A program made the translations under genes and the position numbers. Positions 1 through 9,362 of a stretch of 64,000 nt of DNA are shown here, piece by piece. Under the pieces are notes generated by a model, which did not search any database, was not told the DNA's origin, and worked only from the letters and a program-made list of their open reading frames with translations. The stretch is from Micropterus salmoides (lineage: Eukaryota; Chordata; Actinopteri; Centrarchiformes; Centrarchidae): the NCBI RefSeq assembly GCF_014851395.1, contig NW_024041484.1, positions 1,629,015 to 1,693,014 of the forward strand, read 5' to 3'. Every line of letters starts with the position of its first letter. The first letter of the stretch is position 1.

Positions 1-2124
1 TCTCTCTCTCGGCAGATTTGACACCTGCTTTTCTCAGATGTTAGCTTTCAGCCAGGCATTCCTGTGCTGCAGTAGTCGTAAATCAGGTTCAGCAGCTATT
101 TGTATACATTTCCATTCTCTCCTCCCATATTTTCTGCCTCTAAAAGGAACACCTTAATTTAAGGTGCATGGACCCGAATTCAGTTTTCTTTTATTATACC
201 GATGCAGTACTTAATTTTGCATTTTTTATTGCTTACTCCTTACTTTAGTCTCCCCAAAAGGGATGCAAATCCTTAGTAAATATCCACTAATATATGATTA
301 AATGAAATCAGAGGAAGTACCGGGGTCTCTCATAACACAGAGATAATTTATTGGATGGGCGAACGAGAACCACCATAGTGTATATAAGCGCTTTGTATCA
401 CAGTGCATCTTCATCATTTCCCAATTGCGAGAATCCAGTTTGAGCAAATGTATGCATGAGTGTGTGACACTAACACCACTACAGCTAAAAAGTCTGTGCT
501 CAAACAGCACTTTGGATCAACGTTTCTTCCAAATGGCAGATGTAAAAGTGTTCCCATTTTGTCACGGCTAAGTTAACTACCGTCTCTTCAAAAGTACTAC
601 AATTTAACTTTGCGCTATCCGTGATTTTTCACTTTCACAATCTCTTGGAACAGAACTCTGCATGTCTGTGTCGGTCCTGTGTTTCAGATTTGCAATAAAT
701 GGACACAGAACACAGTGATGATTCATTTCTGTCTCTCTGAGTCCTCACATTAATGAAGAGAGCTGCTTTCAGCCTGTTCCTCTCGTTATTAAATCTGATC
801 TAGTTTCTAATCTGGCTCTCTCGGATGGGGGACCGCTGCTCCAGGGGCTCAGCCCTGACCTGATAACCCTGAAAAAAGCAATCCTCAGTCCAGGGAGACG
901 GCCTCTCTGCCCTTGCTGGCCTGGATGAAATGCTGATAGGGATGTGGCGGCTCAACTACTCTCTAATATACACTTAATTATTTTGTTCAAGAAAACTATT
1001 GTAAAGTATCTCTATATTCTCTATTGTTACATGGTTGATTTATATAATAAGGTAAATGTTTAGGTTTTAAAATATGAAAATGAAATGAAAAAAAAAACGC
1101 CTTCAGAATGTGATACAAGGTAAACAACCACATATACTGTAATTTAGCTTCTTCTCCTGATGACCTAAAAAAATCATCAGGATTTATGTGAGCTCAAACA
1201 TGAGTAAACTGTGTTCTGTAAATAAAAACGGGGGAAATTAGTTTATTCATAGAGCACATCCCTGATTAAATCATATTACAAATGTGTGTGTACATATGTG
1301 GGCATGTAACTGAATGCACATACATTATTCTGATCTGAACGTGTAATGTGTTCTGAACAGACACAAACCGCATTGAATTTGTGCAGTCAAGGGAGTCATT
1401 ACAACTGGGTGTGGAGGAGACATTTTCAAAATCTTATTTTAGTCCCCGTCATGTTTTTAATTTTTTTTATTTGTTTATTAAAAGACCACTAAACAGCGTC
1501 CTCTCACTGTCCAACCAACAGCTGATCAAAATACTCCTCTGAGATGCCATTAGACCGTGCGCTTACAGCAGAGATTGCCTCTCAGGTAACATGCTACATG
1601 CTACCCTGCATTCTTGTTGGAGGTGTTTGGGCTGTATGCAGCTTGTGAGGGAGATTGCAGACGCTACTCAGGGCTGAAAAAAATCTTCTGGATTTTCAAA
1701 AGAAAAAAATCATTTAGCTGTTCTTGTGTACAGAAAATGTTGATTGTTGTTATCATAAAGTACCAGGTCTATTTCAAAAAGAGAAACAGGTTTTTATTGA
1801 GTTAGTGCATTATAATGCAGTAGGGTATGTGCACGTTTTTGGATTATTATTATAGTGTGCACAAAAATCAATCATAATTAATCATAATTTATTATATGCT
1901 AAATTATATCAACAAATATATATATAGCTTTTCATATTTTGCAAACCATCTTTATGTCATCTGGGTTGCTCATTACAACCTCTAGTTCTTAAAGGAAATC
2001 ATTGAATCTGGCTCCCATTCTGTTTTTATTCCACCTGGACCTTACTTTTTTCATGTCTCTTTACTTTATGAATAGTAACACATGGAAAACCACATGTGCC
2101 TCTGTACTGTGTAACCACAGTACA

Positions 2125-2155
<31 letters not shown>

Positions 2156-2185
2156 TCTAAGTTTTTCACAAGCACATGGACGTAC
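1..2185 (-). other. mpped1: mpped1 intron (partial), after the 114-nt exon
   Basis: This is transcript-sense intron, starting at the GTACGT donor next to 2186 and running off the left edge. I looked on the minus strand for the last MPPED1 coding exon, which should begin by completing the Gly codon left as a lone G and continue with Tyr-Gly, and did not find it. The stretch is AT-rich with no recognisable gene. The only distinct item is the GT/CA microsatellite at 2127-2156. Confidence 0.75.
2127..2156. repeat. (GT)n microsatellite, CA-repeat in mpped1 transcript sense
   Basis: About 14 uninterrupted GT units on the plus strand read as CA in the mpped1 pre-mRNA. They begin about 30 nt after the 5' splice site at 2186/2185. 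CA-repeats this close to a donor are known hnRNP L binding sites that can enhance or repress splicing; any effect here is inference. Confidence 0.9.
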
Positions 2186-2299
2186 CTTCATGAATGTGAC
2201 CGAACACATGTAATTTGGGCTGGACTCTTCTCTGGACTGTGTTGAGCAGCTCCATGCACCCGACACGCTGCATCTTTTTCGGGACCCAGTCCAGGAAAC
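2186..2299 (-). CDS. mpped1: mpped1 coding exon (114 nt): GHIH metal-binding motif
   Basis: This internal exon of metallophosphoesterase domain-containing protein 1 encodes about 38 residues. It opens with Gly-Phe-Leu-Asp-Trp-Val-Pro-Lys-Lys and ends with the motif VFGHIHE. The GHxH motif supplies late metal-binding histidines in metallophosphoesterases. A full GHIH, rather than the GGIH I recall for MPPED2, supports MPPED1. The exon is bounded by TGCAG on the acceptor side and GTACGT on the donor side. It starts with GT, which completes the Gly codon opened by the 116-nt exon, and ends with one G of the next codon. At 114 nt it is divisible by three, so skipping it would remove 38 residues including GHIH without shifting the frame. 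The next exon is outside the window. A long overlapping minus-strand reading frame here is out of frame with the real exon. Confidence 0.95.
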
Positions 2300-3433
2300 C
2301 TGCACATAGAACATGGCTGTTTTAAAGGTGACTATGGGTTCCATTTTTATGATCAAAGGCGTGCAGTGTGCCCAGTACAGGACACGTATTGTGCACAGTG
2401 GGAAGCAAAGTGGCATAAAACAGAAGTTCAAATTAAACTGTGGTCCAGTGTTCTTATTTCATATTTGTTAAATCTAGTCTTTAAGTATCCGTCAGTCCAA
2501 CTGAATTGTTTTCCAAGGAATATGAAGTGGGAACAAAACAATTACCCATTTAATGCTTAATTTGATTAACTGGCAGTTAGACAGTAATGATCCTGTGGGA
2601 TGATTTCAGTTATGTTGCACAGACAACAGTGAGATGTTGATATTTTTTTGTTTCCATGGCTCAATGTGTCTCACTGATGTTTTCATTTCCATTCAAAAAG
2701 CGATACATCACATTTTAGAACGAAGCTCTCCATTTCAGACTCTTCGTCTTATGGCAAACTGCACATCGCAGCACAAAAAACAGTCTAAGAAAGCAGCCAT
2801 AGAAAATAAAGATCAATCACAGCCACACACAGATGCAGACTTCACAGTGTGTGTGACAAGGATGAAGCATGGAGTGTATATGATTTAGTGGCTGCTCCGC
2901 CAGGAAGGATGCTGCTGACGCTGAGTCAATAAAAGCATCAAGTAGAAGAAATAAAATGACTGAGGAGCTCATGCCTCCATCTTCCCTGCCTTCTGTCGCT
3001 CTGCCCAGACAGGAATAAGAAAGAAAATAAGGAAAAGAGAGAAAAGTGAACAAATGGTCAATTGAGGTAAGAAACTGAAACAAGACTTAAGGTCCTGTTA
3101 GCAATGTTCTGATCGATATTTACCAGTTGTTGGTCTAAAAATTGTAAGAACAAAAAAACATCCTTTCATCCTCTGGGGAACAGATGAGGGGTGAGTTCTA
3201 CTGTGCACAGTTACAATTAAAGTCTTAAATACTGTGCAGCAACTAACACTTCACGAAACAGCATGTTTTCCTCAGATTTATCAGGTTAGTATAAGAACAG
3301 GTTTCACAGACATCTGACCAGCACTTATCTTCAGATATCTTCCGACCGAAATGATGGACAGACAGAGACACTGGCCCTCATGATGGTAAACCTACTGACT
3401 GTGGTGTGGGGATAAGAGAACCCATATTCAAAA

Positions 3434-4352
3434 CTCAAGTCGTTAAGGGCAAGTCCAAGCCAAGTCTCAAGTCATTAAGGGCAAGTCCAATTCAAGTCTC
3501 TAGTCTTTAGGGGCAAGTCCAAGCCAAGTCTCAAGTCGTTAAGGGCAAGTCAAAGCCAAGTCTCAAGTCATTAAGGGCAAGTCCAATTCAAGTCTCTAGT
3601 CTTTAGGGGCATGTCCAAGCCAAGTCTCAAGTCGTTAAGGGCAAGTCAAAGCCAAGTCTCAAGTCGTTAAGGGCAAGTCCAAGCCAAGTCTCAAGTCGTT
3701 AAGGGCAAGTCCGAGTCAAGCTCAAGGCTTTAGAGGCAAGTCAAAGCCAAGTCTCAAGTCGTTAAGAGCAAGTCCAAGCCAAGTCTCAAGTCGTTAAGGG
3801 CAAGTCCGAGTCAAGCTCAAGGCTTTAGAGGCAAGTCAAAGCCAAGTCTCAAGTCGTTAAGAGCAAGTCCAAGTCAAGTCTCAAGTCGTTAAGGCAAGTC
3901 CAAGTCAAGTCTCAAGTCGTTAAGGCAAGTCCAAAGCTCAAGTTAAGGCAAGTCCAAGCCAAGTCTCAAGTCGTTAAGTGCAAGTCCAAGTCTCAAGTCG
4001 TTAAGAGCAAGTCCAAGTCAAGTCTCAAGTCGTTAAGGCAAGTCCAAGTCAAGTCTCAAATCGTTAAGGGCAAGTCAGAGTCAAGCTCAAGGCTTTAGAG
4101 GCAAGTCAAAGCCAAGTCTCAAGTCGTTAAGCGCAAGTCCAAGCCAAGTCTCAAGTCGTTAAGAGCAAGTCCAAGTCAAGTCTCAAGTCGTTAAGGCCAA
4201 GTCCAAGTCAAGTCTCAAGTTGTTAAGGCCAAGTCCAAGTCAAGTCTCAAGTCGTTAAGGCCAAGTCCAAGTCAAATCTCAAGTCGGTAAGTGCATGTCC
4301 AAGACAAGTCTCTAGTGTTTAGGGGCAAGTCCAAACCAAGTCTCAAGCTTTT
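3434..4352. repeat. 32-bp minisatellite array, about 29 copies
   Basis: Imperfect tandem copies of a roughly 32-bp unit built from CAAGTCTCAAGTCGTTAAGG followed by GCAAGTCCAAGC. Some copies lose one or two bases (31-bp versions with AAGGCAAG). A variant unit, CTCAAGGCTTTAGAGGCAAG, recurs at 3721, 3816 and 4086. The first two are exactly 95 bp apart, close to three units, which shows higher-order amplification. Divergence is greatest at the right edge. The array lies wholly in the intron. Confidence 0.96.
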
Positions 4353-5098
4353 AGCAGGTATTCACTGAGGCAAAAGAAAAGAAAGAGAAAGGGAAAAGAC
4401 ACTCTTTAAGATTCTTTATACATTTTTATTTTTCACTCCCAAACGGAGCGCTATAAATCTCAAGGAAGCGTTAATGGACTCTCTTATACTTAACACAGTT
4501 CTCAGTTATCATGTTCTCAGCTTGCAGTCAGACATGTTGGTAAAGTGATATAGTCTGACTACTTTGTTCTCTAAATGGCTCTACCTGTAAAACCCCCATA
4601 CTTATAGAATCAGTTTAGATATAAAATGCCTTTAAACTGTAAGAGGATTCTTTACAAGCCTTGGGAGATGGTGGATGTGAAGTGAGAAGTTACGAGGGCT
4701 TTTTGTGTCTCGGGGTATTTTGCTCTAATGTGCCACTTGTTTCAAAGCAGCTGCTGCATTGGGCACTGAGCCTGTTTTCCTCTTTTTGTCTCACTTTCTC
4801 TCTTTCTCTCTGCTGTTAACTTCTTCCTCACAGCCAGATAAAGAAGCCATATTTTTCCTCTCTAGCTGCAGATCTGCCACTTTATCGCGCCTCATAAAAG
4901 ACGGACGCTTTGTCGCAGTGCGAAACAACGTCTCGCTCACACTCCTTTTTCCATCGGTTATTTCTCCCTCTTTTAAAAAATATTTCAAAAGTGGAGGTCT
5001 TTTCTTGGCTCTAAAGAATCCAGTTTTTGTCCACACTTTTGTCCTCCATTCCCTTTTGCCTTTATTATCCTTGCTCTCTCATAACATTCCTTAAAGTC

Positions 5099-5129
<31 letters not shown>

Positions 5130-5131
5130 GT
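5099..5131. repeat. (TG)n microsatellite
   Basis: About 16 TG units with one GC interruption near the end. Confidence 0.93.
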
Positions 5132-6313
5132 CTCATGCATTAGTAGCCTGCTGTAGCTGCTCCATATGCCGGTGGCTTACAAGCAGATAGCTGGAGACAC
5201 TTCGCTAAGCTGAATGGAAAATAAACGGCCGTGTTCGCAGCTGAGACGCAGACACAGAAATCAATCACACACACTCGTCTGAACACCACAGCTGCAGCGG
5301 GAGATGAGGTGTGAAAGTGTGTGTGCGAGAGCGAGAGTCAGAGAGAGAGAGAGGAGTGTGTGTGCGTCTGTGTGTGTGTGAGACAGAGACGTGTGTACAG
5401 GATGTCAGTTAGCTTGTGAGCCAGCATCTGTGTTTGTTCTCTCTCTTGCGTCATTTGTGTGTAATGAGGGTGTGTTTGAGGATGAAAACAAGTGTGTAGA
5501 AGCTGGAAGGTGAACAAGGGGGCTGATAATCTCCACTAAAGGTGTGTTTTCAGGGCGAGTGGGACGAGCTGACTGGACTTTTTGAGTCACTGCCTTGACT
5601 CCCTTTACCCTTCATTCATCCACTCAAGATGACAACGATGCATCAGCGCCACTTCCTGTCATTTCAGGAGAAAATACACCATTTACAGAGAGTATGCTTG
5701 TGATGACTGATGTAAAACTGTTGATTGATGTGCCTACCTGTATGTTGTTTATGTGGTTTGAATGAATATGTATGAGTCTGTTTATTCAGATGCAGTACTT
5801 GCACAACCAATGAGGTCAAGTCCTCTGGGCTTAAATTGCCATATCCAAGTCCACCTGGGGACCTTTGTTGCATGTCATCCCCCATTTTTCTTTCCCCTCA
5901 CTGTCATCCCTGTACTGTATAATATCTAAACAACATATAAAACTTGATGGGTATTTTATAAGCTGCTGCTAGTGTTTCTAGTGTATTTACATGTGACTTT
6001 AGATCAGTAAATAAAGTAATAAATAAAAAGAGAGCCAGATTTACTGTGACTTTTGGGCCTGTTTTACATGCAATGTAAGTCACAGTTTGGGTTTCATTTA
6101 TCAAAGTCCAAGGTGCATCTGCAATGGTCATTTTTGTGGGGAAAAGGAAAACAAGGGATGAACATGCTACTGGATGTTCCAGGGTGGTTATTCATAGTTT
6201 TCACGTGGCGTCACATTCCAAGGGAAACGCTCCTGCAGGGCAAAAAAGATGTTATTTTCCACTGCCTGCCAACCAATAATCAGTTGATACACTGTTACTT
6301 TTGCGTTGCCAGA

Positions 6314-6355
6314 ATGCTGGATGGTTGTTGTGCTTTCGGATGCACTAATCGATGA
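6314..6355 (+). pseudogene. Possible THAP-domain N-terminal remnant
   Basis: The frame starting at the ATG reads MLDGCCAFGCTNR and then stops. The spacing Cys-Cys-Ala-x-Gly-Cys-Thr-Asn-Arg resembles the first zinc-binding half of a THAP domain, a DNA-binding zinc finger found in P-element-like transposases and THAP proteins. The frame ends after 13 codons and I see no downstream THAP residues, so this is at most a fragment of a transposon or retrocopied gene. Chance similarity is possible. Confidence 0.35.
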
Positions 6356-7215
6356 GGACGAGCCTGGGCTGTGTTAGGTGAAGGATTCCCTAGAAGGTAA
6401 ACGTAAACATTACCACAGTTGAGCGGCGGCCGGGACCAGGTGGTTCTCAACGGCAGAAATGTGGCAGCGGATGCTGTAATGTTATATGGATCAGATTTGC
6501 CCGACACTTGCAGTTTGTGTTCATATCTTTCTATTCTTAAGTTGAAAGGTGATCCAAATAAAATTTGACTGCTTTTGTGGCGTCTCTACGGTCGCAGTGT
6601 GAGCCACTATGTTGGTCTGTTGTTTTGCCCTCCAGGTCATTGCGCATGTCACATGACTGAAAACTATGAATAGAGGGAAAAGAAACACTGATTAGTAGGC
6701 TTGTATATAACTGATGACAACTAGTCATCATATTAGGTTATTAATAATGAACACAGTATCTGATTACTGTAATGTAAACAAATATGTGACAGAGAGTTCC
6801 AGTTTGTATTCATCAAACCTAAATTTGAACCATCAGTGAACTGTAAAATCATTACAGGCTGTGAATGCTTGTTGCTATATTTTGATAAGACAATTAGAGT
6901 GCACGTTTGGCCGCATTTAGCTCAGTATAACATCCACCATCACACCATCTGCTGCATTGGACCTGCTGCTCCGGCTCTCTCTCTTTCTGCCAGTTGCTGT
7001 GGTTGTGTATATTTTCTGCATGTTTGATTTGAATTACTATTTAGATTATAGTATAAGAGTTTTATCAGTAGTACTGTGAGTAACAGTTTTTCTCAGGTGA
7101 ATCAAAGTAAATGTTTTGGTATCAAGATCAATACATTATCATTTCTTTCAGAGTTAACTGCACATACTGAGCTCTCCTCCACTCATAAAATGCGTTGTTG
7201 AGGGCAATACCAGGT

Positions 7216-7300
7216 AGGGCTGTTGCGATAACCGTGCAATTGAAATACCACGCTATTGGTCAAGCCTGACGGATGGCAAGCACCGCAACAACCGAATGTT
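7216..7300 (+). mobile_element. Possible hAT-like transposon end
   Basis: The start, TAGGGCTGTTGCGATAACCG, resembles the ends of hAT-superfamily elements of fish that begin with TAGGGCTG. I could not find a matching inverted end downstream in the next 800 bp, so the element is either truncated or misidentified. Confidence 0.25.
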
Positions 7301-8135
7301 CATAATTTACACTTCAGTGCGTGTTAAATTAATAAAGTAGTGCTTCAAAAGTTACACAACCATCATGAGCTCTGTAACGGTTCAAGGACAGTTCGCCATG
7401 AGTTATGCGTGACCTGACTTCAAACTTGGAAGCTGTAAGTGTTGGCGTGTTTTGTGTTTTACTGTTACTTGGCATTAGCATATTGAGAAGCTAATGTGGC
7501 TAGCAGGCTGGCGATGTTGGACTAACGTTGTGATCCTGAGTGACAGTCGAGAAACTGACCAGTAAGCCTCATTTGAAGCTCACTAACAAACGAGCGTAGT
7601 GTGTCGGACGCCTGCAGCTGTTTTTCATGTTGCTTTCTGTGGAAATGTAGTTCTAACGTTACTACAGCGCAGTGGCTAGTTGTGGACAGCCATTCTGCTC
7701 CGCACCGCTGTGTGCGCGCGTTGCTGCGGTATGTAAATTGACTTGATAGACTTGATGACTAGCACCCAGCAGCTAGCTTGCTCCGACCAAAAAGCTGCTG
7801 TTAGCGGCTCGCTGTGCAGTGAGGTGACAGACACTTTTACTCTGCTATATGGCACCAAATTACTTCATTGCCACACATTTACTAAAAACTCTACAGGACA
7901 TTTGCACTCTTTACACTTTTTAGTAATCTGCTCCAATAAACCACCATCCCTACACTATATTTCTGGAAGTGTGGTGAAGAATTTGAAATGGCATTTAGGC
8001 CTCCAATTTACAATTTTAAACTAAACTAACTGTATAAACTAATGGCCATGTTTATTTATGTACACATTATTGAAAGAGTGCATCCTTTCATGTATATGTA
8101 TGCTGTATGTGTGTTTAATAATGTTTGTGTCTTAC

Positions 8136-8251
8136 CCAGTGGGGGGCAGTGTGTGACCAGAATGTCTGTGTTGTCGGGGATCTGGTTCCACTTGTCCAGC
8201 AGAGCCTGACCTCGTGGCAGGTTGAAGCCCCAGCCATAGTACCAGGGCTGC
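8136..8251 (-). CDS. mpped1: mpped1 coding exon (116 nt): THxPPLG loop
   Basis: This internal exon of the MPPED1 metallophosphoesterase begins with the G that completes the split Trp codon of the 226-nt exon. It then reads QPWYYGWGFNLPRGQALLDK, continues with WNQIPDNTDILVTHCPPL and ends on the first base of Gly. The histidine in ILVTH is the metal-binding residue expected between the GNHE and GHIH motifs. The residue after it is Cys, where I recall Gly in mammalian MPPED1 and MPPED2. Acceptor CTGCAG and donor GTAAG are canonical. The length (1 + 38x3 + 1) fits both neighbours exactly. Skipping 116 nt would shift the frame. In transcript sense the acceptor is preceded by a UG-repeat rather than an ordinary pyrimidine tract. 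Confidence 0.97.
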
Positions 8252-8257
8252 CTGCAG

Positions 8258-8286
8258 ACACACACGCACACACACACACACGCACA
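8258..8286 (-). promoter_or_regulatory. UG-repeat at the 3' splice site of the 116-nt exon
   Basis: On the plus strand this is an interrupted CA repeat. In the mpped1 transcript it is a UG repeat ending about 6 nt before the acceptor AG, in the place of the polypyrimidine tract. UG repeats at acceptors are established TDP-43 binding sites; CFTR exon 9 is the classic case. Regulation of this exon is inference. Confidence 0.6.
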
Positions 8287-8665
8287 AAGAAAGAGAGAAA
8301 ACCAGACAGTTAGGTTAATACACTCACTGTCACATGTACAGACAACATTCTGTGCGATGTTTTGAACCTAGAATTCATCTCCCAGCAGCAGTCACATCAT
8401 ACATCTCACTCTCTCTCTATCCTCACTGTTAACCTAATCATAATTAATAATACTGCTAAATGAGATTGGAGAAAAAGGTAACACAGAACAGAAAACAGCA
8501 GGAGCTGCAGTGTAAGTGTGTTTATGGTGTGATGCTTATACAGATCAATTATAAGATCGCTGAATGCATTTCGTGGTCAGATGATGGATTTATTAGTGGT
8601 TTAGCTTTGGAAATAATGCTCAGATCACATCTCTGCTATCATAAAATCCTGTGTTTGGTTCATTT

Positions 8666-8839
8666 GCTTTCACACCACAAGCGAACCGCACCAGAGTTCG
8701 TTTGAAAGCGTGTTTGGTTCGCTTTTGGTGTGCACCTGAGTGCGACTGCTGCATTCAGACCTGCCCAAATTAACCGCACCAAGGGGGAAAACGAACTCTA
8801 GTGCGATTCAACCGAACTAAATGAGGCAGGTGTGAAAGC
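8666..8839. mobile_element. Short inverted-repeat (MITE-like) element
   Basis: The ends are perfect 11-bp inverted repeats: GCTTTCACACC at 8666-8676 and GGTGTGAAAGC at 8829-8839. The pairing extends inward imperfectly through AGAGTTCGTTT and AACGAACTCT. The sequence resembles a dispersed non-autonomous fish element. I could not define a target duplication. Confidence 0.6.
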
Positions 8840-9362
8840 ATCCAAAGTGGTCTTGGTACAAACACAAATGTTGTGAATTATGGTTTTGGGGAACACCTGC
8901 ATCGCTAAACGATGGTTCGTAACATGTAAGTTGCCAACTTAGTTACCTCCATAGTTCCAACCAAGGAAGTTGATGCTTTTGGGAAACGCACCCCAAGATG
9001 GTGAGAAAGGCTACGGCTGAAATCTACCAGCAAACACTGACCCAGCTAATTCTCACCAGAAATTAAACATATTATCGAGTTGGTGTATGAATGTTTCTGT
9101 TTAAGCACTTAGGCTCAATGTTAGCACTTTGAGCAAAGACTAGAAAGGCGCTATATGGAGCATTTACGTTCCAGCAAACATGGGGTTGTCTTTCTGCCAC
9201 TGATGTAGCCAATAGAGCAGTCAGTGTAGGTAAGCTCTGTCCTGAATGCTGCCAGACATTTATAAAGGAGCAATGTGTGTAAAGACAGAAAGTAGTGTGT
9301 AGCTGTGTTAGTAAAATAAATGGATTAAAAAATAATCTGGTCAAGTTTGGATTTATTAGGCT

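Larger units (their letters stand above)
4360..7215. other. Intronic stretch without a recognised gene
   Basis: Apart from the TG tract and the THAP-like remnant listed separately, I see no gene. The segment 4840-5040 is non-repetitive, and both strands are open for short distances (111 and 81 codons), but neither product resembles a family I know. It could be conserved non-coding sequence. 5260-5400 is GT/GA-rich low-complexity DNA. Confidence 0.5.
2300..8135 (-). other. mpped1: mpped1 intron, 5,836 bp
   Basis: This complete intron lies between the 116-nt and 114-nt exons, with donor GTAAG at 8135-8131 and acceptor CAG at 2302-2300. It contains the 32-bp minisatellite (3434-4352), a TG microsatellite (5099-5131) and a short THAP-like remnant (6314-6355). 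The rest, including 2300-3430 and 6360-7215, shows no gene I can recognise. Confidence 0.93.

Noticed and set aside
1..2185. Last MPPED1 coding exon
   Set aside because: Looked for on the minus strand (Gly-Tyr-Gly start after an AG acceptor) and not found; it should lie left of the window.
2066..2431. 121-codon minus-strand frame over the 114-nt exon
   Set aside because: It is out of frame with the real MPPED1 exon and includes translated CA repeats.
3434..4352. CRISPR-like array
   Set aside because: Repeats are directly adjacent with no unique spacers, and the genome is vertebrate; it is a minisatellite.
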